Source of the DNA: Coleofasciculus sp. S288
Lineage (GTDB): Bacteria; Cyanobacteriota; Cyanobacteriia; Cyanobacteriales; Coleofasciculaceae
Assembly (NCBI GenBank): GCA_020216575.1
Contig: JAIUYC010000170.1
Span: forward strand, 1 to 7,291
Length of the DNA stretch: 7,291 bases
Reading direction: 5' to 3'
The notes beneath the pieces are model-generated. The model was not told the DNA's origin, ran no database searches, and worked only from the letters and a program-made list of their open reading frames with translations. Each line of letters begins with the position of its first letter. The first letter of the stretch is position 1. Position numbers and translations under genes: made by a program. Positions 1 through 5,420 of this stretch are shown here, piece after piece.

Positions 1-1
1 T

Positions 2-3000
2 ACACTCTTTCCGAACGCGACTCAGGTCTTTGCCCAAGGCGCGTTCCATACTGCACTACGAAACACTGGAGCTGGACGACCTTTACCCAGTTCCACCCGT
101 GGCAGTATGGAACGCGCCTTGGGCAAAGACCTGAGTCGCGTTCGGCTACAGACCGACTCTCAAGCTGCTGATGCGGCTCGCGAGCTAAATGCTAAAGCCT
201 TCACCACAGGGCAAACCATTTACTTTGGCGCAGGTCAATATCAGCCGCATACGAACCAAGGGAAACACTTACTGGCACATGAGCTAACCCATACAATACA
301 GCAGGGAAGCGGAGGAACAAGAGGGCAGGGAAGCGTTCAACCCTCCACCCTCCACCCGACTCATTCTTCTATTAGCCAACCCCATGATCGGCTAGAGCGA
401 GAAGCTGAAGCCGTCGCCGATCGCATCCTGTTAGGAGAGTCTGTATCACTAGGAGCCTTTTCAACCGCTACACCAGATACCCAAAAAATTGCCCGTCAGG
501 AAGCCGGAGAAACTCCCCCAGCCCCACCCCCTCCAACCCCAGCAGGAAGCACACCAACTGACATCCCCACGGGAGTACCTACCGACGAAATCTCCCTGGC
601 AACTGCCACCTTCACTCCAACACCTGCTGTTGCGGCCTACCTGGAAGCTCAGCCAAGGAACAGGGGTGATGTTCGAGTACGATTGGGCAACTTAGCTCAA
701 GGTGTCATTCCCGTTCGTAAGTCAGGTGAAGGATACGCAACTTCAGAACATGAGCCAATCCCGCTCACTCATCCAGTCCTTCAGCCCTTACGAGATGCGG
801 GGGTAAATCCGGTTGTAGCTGTCCGCATTCAGAACAGTGTCATTGAGGGATATGTCACCGTAGCAAACAGGAGAGGAGCGGTTGGGAATCCCCGTGCTTT
901 AGTGGAATCCATTAAAGACCATTCCAGAGAAATGGGTTGGTTGGGTATTAATGTTAACCGAATGCCAGCTCCCACTAATGAGTTAAGGGAGGGCATATTG
1001 CGCCTCCAGGTCAACGACTTCCCCGTCACTGTTGGGGGATACATCAACGGGACAGGAACCTTTGGACTAGAAAACGAAACGGTCACGTTCCGGATCAGTG
1101 CAACAGTGCGCGTGCCTCAACTGACAGAATCCCAGCTCACAATTCGTCGCGATCCCCAAGGAACTCTGAGCGGGCAGGGAGAAATTCCAGTCAATATTGC
1201 CAATTTCTCTGGCAATCTCCTGGCACAGTATGTCAACGGTACGGTCGATATTCGAGGGACGGTTGGCTATCAAGCAGAGAAGTTTAGCGGTGAAGTGACG
1301 TTGCTCGTTACCGACCGGGAGACGGCTCGAAATGTGGCAGCGAATCAGTTAGGACCCGAAGCGATCGCGCAATCTGTCCAAGACGCAGCCGGAGGTGGTG
1401 AGGCTGGTGGAGAACCTCGTCCCGGACCTCGTGCCGTTGCTGGTTTTGGCACACTCAACTTTGCCTTCACTGAATGGATGACGGGCAGAGCACAGGTAAT
1501 TATCGACAACGAGGGACACATCACTGTCGTTGGCGAAATTGCCCCTCCTGCCGAAATTGAGCTATTCCCGCAACGTGACTACATCTACGACCTCTTTACC
1601 GTCGAAGTCCGTACACTATACGGTGTTCCGCTGGTGGGTAATGTCTTCCTGTTTGCCAATATCGGGATGCAAGCCCTAGCGAAGTTAGGACCAGGCAAGA
1701 TTTATAACATTGTCGTCCAAGGCACGTATTCTACCGATCCCAACGTTCTTCAGAATTACTCGTTGCAGGCAAGTCTGAATATCTCTGCCTTTGCGGGTCT
1801 GCGTTTGCGAGGAGAAGGTGGAGTCGGAGTGGAACTACTGGGACACGACATCAAAGCGGGAGTTGGCATCAACGCCTTAGCAGGCATCCGGGGTTATGTA
1901 GAAGCTACCCCTACCATCGGCTACCGCGAAACTGCCGATCCTCAAGAGGGGCGACAAGGGGAGTACTTCATCCACGGACACATGGAACTGGCCGCTCAAC
2001 CCTTCTTGGGATTGAGCGGCGATCTCTTCGTTGAACTGGATAGCCCCTGGTGGTCACCTGCTCCTGATGAAACCTGGACGTGGCCTATGGGTCAGCTAGA
2101 GTACCCGCTTCCCGGTGAATTTGGCATTGGAGCCGACGTGGATTACGTCATCGGTTCTGGAGAACTCCCCGAAATTCAGATGGGCGAAGTGAACTTTGAT
2201 TCCAGTAAGTTCATGACTGACTTGCTGAACGACCACGTCCCGCCTCGACAAAGTACCGACCAAGAGCATCAGGGTGAATGGCAGGAAGACGAAACCACAG
2301 GCGGAACCGCTGAACCCACTACCACTAGCCAAGGTACTGCTCCCACCACCGAACCTGCACAAGGACAGCAACAACCTGGTGAGGGCGAAGTACCCGCACC
2401 TAATGTGATGCAAAGGTGGGGGCAGGGTATGCAGGCAGTGGGCGAACTCGCACAGCGATCGCAACGTGACCCCTTTACCCGTGCTGAAATCGATGCAGAG
2501 CTTGAACGGATCAAACAGCAATACGGTTTCAATGTCTTGCGTGCTGAACCAATTGGAGAAGACTGGGGCATCGTTGCGGAGATGAACCCTACAAAACGTA
2601 GGAACGATCCACCCAAGGTTGAAGGCGAGAGTACCCAAGCTGAGGAAACCACGGGTGAAGATACTGACCAATTTGGTGTCGGTCGCTCCGAGATTGAGCG
2701 ACGCTTTAGACACCGAATGGATGAAACCTATGTCTTTGTACTGTTCAACGAGACATGGAATGTACGACGGGGACGCGGAACCGCCTCAGGGGCAGGCAGC
2801 AAGCAGCAAGTCAGGTTGATTTCCAGGGGACAAGGTAGCTATAGCTTGGAAGAGGTAGAAACCTCTGAAGAAGCAGATGCAAGGCAGGCACACGAAGAAA
2901 TCCTGAGGAGAAGACCAGCTTATGTTCCCTATCTTAAAGGTCATGGTGATTATACAGCTGGACACGCTGATCAAAACTTCTTGCCAGCAGAACGAGATGC

Positions 3001-3310
3001 TGTTGATGAAATTGGTTATCGCACAGGCGATCACAGCAACCCCAGTATCAAGCATCCTGGAACTACGGGTATAGATTCGGCAACTCAATCTGGTAAGGCT
3101 GGTAAGCCAAACTGGATTCCCGATCATCAACCTCCCGATACTCTGGAAGAGGGAGGTGCAAGTTTAACCTACCGCTTCTATCCCCATTCCCAACAATCTG
3201 CAAGAACACAAGGTGGAATGGTTCGCGTTTACAAAATGTGGATGCAAGAAATTCGCCAGCGCGGCGAAGATGATTGGTCAAAAGGTGTGAAGAGTGAATG
3301 GTTCTGGTAG
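2..3310 (+). CDS. eCIS-core (DUF4157) polymorphic toxin/cargo protein, 5'-partial
   Basis: Residues are numbered from the ATG at 107. The N-terminus is an eCIS-core (DUF4157) domain: MERALGKDLSRVR and LQTD, then AFTTG, FGAGQY and the zinc-peptidase-like HELTH at 58-62, then a DRLEREAEAVAD helix at about 94-105. A Pro-rich linker (135-155) leads to a beta-rich middle (about 170-700). In its later half, GFGTLNFAFTEW, PPAEIELF, TLYGVP and LDSPWWSPAPDETW look family-conserved. A second low-complexity Thr/Gln/Glu linker (715-765) precedes a small alpha/beta module (788-828) and a variable C-terminus (about 855-1067) with clustered His/Asp: GHGDYTAGHAD, GDHSNPSIKHPGTTG, NWIPDHQPP and a final QGGMV. 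No signal peptide or membrane segment is evident. In known families DUF4157 proteins associate with contractile injection systems as cargo or toxins. The toxin role and a nuclease-like activity are inferred. The frame stays open upstream of 107 and encodes GAGRPLPSSTRGS, typical sequence preceding this domain, so the true start lies left of the window. Confidence 0.85.
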   Translation, partial: TLFPNATQVFAQGAFHTALRNTGAGRPLPSSTRGSMERALGKDLSRVRLQTDSQAADAARELNAKAFTTGQTIYFGAGQYQPHTNQGKHLLAHELTHTIQQGSGGTRGQGSVQPSTLHPTHSSISQPHDRLEREAEAVADRILLGESVSLGAFSTATPDTQKIARQEAGETPPAPPPPTPAGSTPTDIPTGVPTDEISLATATFTPTPAVAAYLEAQPRNRGDVRVRLGNLAQGVIPVRKSGEGYATSEHEPIPLTHPVLQPLRDAGVNPVVAVRIQNSVIEGYVTVANRRGAVGNPRALVESIKDHSREMGWLGINVNRMPAPTNELREGILRLQVNDFPVTVGGYINGTGTFGLENETVTFRISATVRVPQLTESQLTIRRDPQGTLSGQGEIPVNIANFSGNLLAQYVNGTVDIRGTVGYQAEKFSGEVTLLVTDRETARNVAANQLGPEAIAQSVQDAAGGGEAGGEPRPGPRAVAGFGTLNFAFTEWMTGRAQVIIDNEGHITVVGEIAPPAEIELFPQRDYIYDLFTVEVRTLYGVPLVGNVFLFANIGMQALAKLGPGKIYNIVVQGTYSTDPNVLQNYSLQASLNISAFAGLRLRGEGGVGVELLGHDIKAGVGINALAGIRGYVEATPTIGYRETADPQEGRQGEYFIHGHMELAAQPFLGLSGDLFVELDSPWWSPAPDETWTWPMGQLEYPLPGEFGIGADVDYVIGSGELPEIQMGEVNFDSSKFMTDLLNDHVPPRQSTDQEHQGEWQEDETTGGTAEPTTTSQGTAPTTEPAQGQQQPGEGEVPAPNVMQRWGQGMQAVGELAQRSQRDPFTRAEIDAELERIKQQYGFNVLRAEPIGEDWGIVAEMNPTKRRNDPPKVEGESTQAEETTGEDTDQFGVGRSEIERRFRHRMDETYVFVLFNETWNVRRGRGTASGAGSKQQVRLISRGQGSYSLEEVETSEEADARQAHEEILRRRPAYVPYLKGHGDYTAGHADQNFLPAERDAVDEIGYRTGDHSNPSIKHPGTTGIDSATQSGKAGKPNWIPDHQPPDTLEEGGASLTYRFYPHSQQSARTQGGMVRVYKMWMQEIRQRGEDDWSKGVKSEWFW
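11..145. repeat. 44-bp perfect inverted repeat (11-54 / 102-145)
   Basis: Positions 11-54 are the exact reverse complement of 102-145, with a 47-bp spacer. The right arm encodes the start of the DUF4157 domain (MERALGKDLSRVR); the left arm repeats that code on the minus strand. Pairing stops at 10/146 and 55/101. The repeat could be a real inverted duplication or a fold-back chimera at a contig end. Confidence 0.95.
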
Positions 3311-3317
3311 CGATCGC
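3310..3317. repeat. HIP1 octamer GCGATCGC in the toxin/downstream-gene junction
   Basis: This HIP1 palindrome starts on the last base of the toxin-like gene's TAG stop. It is one of seven copies in the window (others at 1361, 2455, 4121, 4701, 6257, 7122). HIP1 over-representation is a cyanobacterial signature, so it is used here as evidence of host lineage and not as a regulatory site. Confidence 0.9.
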
Positions 3318-3334
3318 ACAATGGAGAAAACACG

Positions 3335-4033
3335 ATGAATTGCAAAGCTGATTTGCTCGCACAGTTAGATGCGGCAGCAGAGAATTTTGAGTTTCCACTA
3401 TGGGAATGCGGTGAAGAAAATGCTGTTGTGGGTATAATGCGTGCGTCGGGCTTTAATACCAGTGAAGGTATGGCACTGGTTTTTGAAGATTTTGAATACT
3501 CAACCAAAGAGGGGTTTATTCAATCGTTGGCTTACTGTATTCCCACCTTCCTGATTTCAACCTGGGTACACGTAGGGGAATCTGTTCAGATTAATGTACG
3601 TCTCTCTGAAGCAGGTAAGTTACCCTTTGACTTTGGCACTATTGAGGTAACAAGCCGGGGACGTGTATTCCCTATTTCTCTTGAAAAAGAAGAGTTAATT
3701 TCTAGCGATTATTTAGAGCCTGAAGCCAAGGAACTTACCCCGGAAGCAATATTGCTCCAGATTTGCAAAACAGTCCCTCGAGAATGGCTGTTTTCTGAAC
3801 CCGATCATCTCAAACAAATCTTTGGCATGAGTGAAGAGGCTCAGCGGTTGTTTGTGATTGAGGAATGGCAGCACCCTTCATTTGAGGATTTGTACGCCGA
3901 ACAGATGAAGCCAAGCCAAATGCCAGATATTTTGGCAATGGTTGAAGCTCTATGTTCAGGAAATCCATCCCCAAATTTAACGGGAACTGCTAACACTTCA
4001 TGGCAGGTGCAGTGTAAAAAAATAGACTCTTAA
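3335..4033 (+). CDS. DUF7003-like protein, candidate immunity protein
   Basis: This is a 232-residue acidic, soluble-looking protein with no signal peptide or membrane helix. The ATG at 3335 is favoured by the purine-rich GGAGA at 3323-3327, seven bases upstream. The gene starts 24 bp after the large toxin-like gene, so co-transcription is likely. Visible features are an N-terminal LLAQLDAAAENFEFPLW, then MALVFEDFEYS (46-56), and a C-terminal stretch with EEWQHP (176-181), MPDILAMVEALCSGNPS and a final NTSW (220-223). The pattern (LD..F.FP, then a hydrophobic/E strand, then EW.HP, GDPS-like, NT.W) matches what I remember of DUF7003 proteins; that assignment is from memory. The immunity role is inferred only from its position after a polymorphic-toxin-like gene. 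A general adaptor or cargo chaperone is an alternative. The last residues (QVQCKKIDS) abut transposon debris and may be an altered C-terminus. Confidence 0.75.
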   Translation: MNCKADLLAQLDAAAENFEFPLWECGEENAVVGIMRASGFNTSEGMALVFEDFEYSTKEGFIQSLAYCIPTFLISTWVHVGESVQINVRLSEAGKLPFDFGTIEVTSRGRVFPISLEKEELISSDYLEPEAKELTPEAILLQICKTVPREWLFSEPDHLKQIFGMSEEAQRLFVIEEWQHPSFEDLYAEQMKPSQMPDILAMVEALCSGNPSPNLTGTANTSWQVQCKKIDS

Positions 4034-4134
4034 TTTTGTTCTACGGTACTTGTTGTCACGCATCGATTTATAGGCTTTCCACAAGTCTATGCTCACTTCC
4101 TCTAACCGAATGAACGTTTCGCGATCGCTCTGAG
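4034..4134 (-). other. Possible frameshifted continuation of the transposase remnant
   Basis: In a different minus-strand frame from the remnant, an open stretch reads KLLLTQSDRETFIRLEEVSIDLW and runs toward the end of the upstream plus-strand gene. It begins just where the first frame should continue into the TnsB C-terminal segment (typically LARA, then an L-S-EE helix). It may be the decayed tail of the same transposase after a frameshift. The resemblance is weak; it may also be non-coding. Confidence 0.25.
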
Positions 4135-4464
4135 TTAGCAGCAGTTTGTACCGTTTTTCTCTCGGGTGTAGACGAGAATGTAAACAATATTGCTCGGATT
4201 GTATCTAAGCGTGACCTGGTAGCCTTCGTAAAGATACCGAACCAGTTTCCTGTCATACTCCTTATAGACTACACACGCCTTCTTCTCAGGATTCTTTGGG
4301 CGCTCCTGCAAGGAACCTCCCTTAAAACCCAGCACCAGTGCTGCAAATTCAGTCTTGAGTCCTAAAAATGATCTCTCGACCACTCCACCCTGCTCAGTGT
4401 AGAGTCGAAGGCGCATCTTGAAGCCTAAATCGGTAGCAATGTGTCTTAGATGTGAAGATAAACA
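4135..4464 (-). pseudogene. TnsB/Mu-type transposase remnant (internally deleted)
   Basis: On the minus strand an open stretch reads HLRHIATDLGF, then MRLRLYTEQGGVVERSF, LQERPKNPEKKAC, LVRY and GYQVTLRYNPSNI-ILVYTRE. Each block matches, in order, parts of TnsB-family (Mu-type rve plus C-terminal) transposases: HLKQIA-LGF, RDRPSEGGIVER (this Glu is the third DDE acidic residue, from memory), the QERP-AEKEAC segment, LVRYI, and the C-terminal barrel GEYVTLRYDP-LYVY. The roughly 85 residues that should separate LVRY from the barrel are missing, as is everything before the HLRHIA block, including the first two catalytic Asp. No usable start codon or complete domain remains, so the fragment should be inactive. 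The coding region ends at a stop at 4135-4137. The family could be CAST-type TnsB or another Tn7/Tn5053-like element; the fragment does not decide. Confidence 0.8.
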
Positions 4465-4472
4465 ATGCCAAA

Positions 4473-4507
4473 AGGCTGAAAGCTCTTCTCTATAAAGCTT
4501 TCAGCCT
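4473..4507. repeat. 12-bp perfect hairpin, possible terminator or junction palindrome
   Basis: AGGCTGAAAGCT (4473-4484) is an exact inverted repeat of 4496-4507 around an 11-base loop. Read on the minus strand the stem is followed by TTTT, so it could act as a minus-strand terminator. On the plus strand no T-run follows. It sits exactly where recognisable transposase homology stops. Confidence 0.6.
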
Positions 4508-4517
4508 CTATATAATC

Positions 4518-4590
4518 TTGACACTAAATGTTTAAACTAGACAAATATCTCTTTAATGGACATGACTAATTATTTGTCGTTAGTGGTAGA
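4518..4590. mobile_element. Candidate transposon-end repeats (Tn7/CAST-like end remnant)
   Basis: Two nested inverted repeats lie here: CACTAA (4522-4527) with TTAGTG (4580-4585), and GACAAATA (4540-4547) with TATTTGTC (4571-4578). Runs such as AATTATTTGTCGTTAGTG and TTGACACTAAATG resemble the repeated TnsB-binding motifs (TGACAAATTA, ATTTGTCGT) at ends of cyanobacterial Tn7-like elements as I remember them. In such elements tnsB starts next to one end and reads inward, which is the arrangement here: end on the right, transposase remnant reading left. No complete terminal TGT or target-site duplication was identified. Confidence 0.4.
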
Positions 4591-4733
4591 TTGAGGTCTT
4601 TAATTCTTACCTTTTGAAGTTCTATTACTCGAAAACGGACAAAGGGATGAGAATTCAAGGAATTGGATTAGAATTTAATTAATATAGAGAAGCTGAAAGA
4701 GCGATCGCTTCAAGGCTGCAAGGAGTGAGTACT
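4591..4733 (+). promoter_or_regulatory. Upstream region of the DUF6335-like gene
   Basis: This AT-rich leader contains TAATAT at 4680-4685 as a possible -10, without a convincing -35. A HIP1 site lies at 4701-4708. AGGAG at 4721-4725 is a good Shine-Dalgarno sequence eight bases before the ATG at 4734, and it decides that start over the GTG at 4725, which overlaps the same AGGAG. Confidence 0.35.
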
Positions 4734-5168
4734 ATGGAAAGCACAAATCCTTCTGATGCAGTCAAGCCGTTATCAATTCAACGAGACCGTGAAACTGAAG
4801 AAGTTTTGTTGGCAGATCTCGTTGGAACCGAAAATGCGGATCCGATTTTTGAGGAATTGGTTGACCGCGAGACTGGCATGGGAGTCATCCTGAAGCGGTT
4901 GAGAATTCCTCCGAACTTCGGTGCTGGTGTAACGGGTGGCGATCTTGATGATGACTGGTACCAGGCAGAAGTAGTAGGAGAAGAAGCAGTTGGGGGACAA
5001 AATCCTACCCCCGACCAAAATGTGACGGAGGATTTACTTCATTCAATGGGGATTGCTTCAGCTGATTGCCTCCCAGTGCAAACGCTGAAAAATTTTAAGC
5101 AGCGAGATCTCAAGCGCTGGGAACTCGACCCCGAATCTTCAGAAGATTACCTGGATCACTGTGAATAA
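4734..5168 (+). CDS. DUF6335-like cyanobacterial protein of unknown function
   Basis: This is a 144-residue acidic protein. In numbering from the upstream GTG at 4725, it shows TGGDLDDDWYQ (70-80), GEEAVGG (85-91), TPDQNVTEDL (95-104), a MGI turn and the C-terminal RWELDPESSEDY (131-142). This order of blocks matches DUF6335 family proteins as I remember them from cyanobacteria. No catalytic motif, membrane segment or signal peptide is visible, so no function is proposed. The ATG at 4734 is preferred because AGGAG lies eight bases upstream, whereas the GTG at 4725 would overlap that Shine-Dalgarno sequence. The gene stands alone, with transposon debris to the left and 252 bp of repeat-bearing DNA before lon to the right. 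It appears intact and unrelated to the toxin-like cassette. Confidence 0.8.
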   Translation: MESTNPSDAVKPLSIQRDRETEEVLLADLVGTENADPIFEELVDRETGMGVILKRLRIPPNFGAGVTGGDLDDDWYQAEVVGEEAVGGQNPTPDQNVTEDLLHSMGIASADCLPVQTLKNFKQRDLKRWELDPESSEDYLDHCE

Positions 5169-5230
5169 ACGAAAGAAAAGTCAACGGAAGTGTGAAATAA
5201 TCTGATGTGCATTGAAATTGGGTATCCCCC

Positions 5231-5258
5231 GTTGCCTGTTCCCTATTCTCTGTTCCCT
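5231..5258. repeat. Heptanucleotide tandem repeat (STRR-like)
   Basis: Four consecutive 7-mers are visible: GTTGCCT, GTTCCCT, ATTCTCT, GTTCCCT, with more pyrimidine-rich sequence just before them. Short tandemly repeated heptamers of this GTTCCCT type are known intergenic elements in filamentous cyanobacteria. The copies are imperfect. Confidence 0.6.
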
Positions 5259-5308
5259 TTGAGGAATTCAGGTATCTCAATCTAAATGCTGAACAGCTTA
5301 GAATTGGC

Positions 5309-5381
5309 GTATCAGCAGAATAATCGCTGATGCAACTGACGGTCTACCCTGTTCGCTCCAACCCCTTTATGCTTGGGGTTG
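5309..5381 (+). promoter_or_regulatory. Two dyad symmetries upstream of lon, both with 9-base spacers
   Basis: ATCAGC (5311-5316) and GCTGAT (5326-5331) form one dyad. CAACCCC (5359-5365) and GGGGTTG (5375-5381) form a second, 7-bp dyad. Both have 9-base spacers, and both lie in the 112 bases before the lon start. The second could be an operator or an mRNA hairpin in the leader. Neither has a T-run. The sequences do not match CIRCE, although the 9-base spacing recalls it. No clear -35/-10 pair was found. Confidence 0.3.
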
Positions 5382-5410
5382 TAAAAGGCAGGACTTTAAC
5401 TTTTGGGAGT

Positions 5411-5420
5411 GGGAGGTTTT
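5411..5420 (+). promoter_or_regulatory. lon ribosome binding site
   Basis: GGGAGG at 5411-5416 is followed by four T residues and the ATG at 5421. It is a strong Shine-Dalgarno match with short spacing, and it fixes the start of lon. Confidence 0.7.

Noticed and set aside
2096..2713. 205-codon open frame on the minus strand inside the large gene
   Set aside because: It lies fully antisense to a frame with clear DUF4157-family motifs, has no recognisable domain and no Shine-Dalgarno sequence; it is a by-product of the plus-strand codon pattern.
4068..4256. 62-codon minus-strand frame overlapping the transposase remnant
   Set aside because: The alternative frame holds the TnsB-like blocks; this one has no recognisable content.
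4518..4546. TTGACA at 4518-4523 as a -35 promoter element
   Set aside because: No good -10 follows at 16-18 bases (ACAAAT at best), and the same bases fit the transposon-end repeats better.
4725..4733. GTG start for the DUF6335-like gene
   Set aside because: It overlaps the AGGAG Shine-Dalgarno sequence that is well placed for the ATG at 4734, and adds only three residues.
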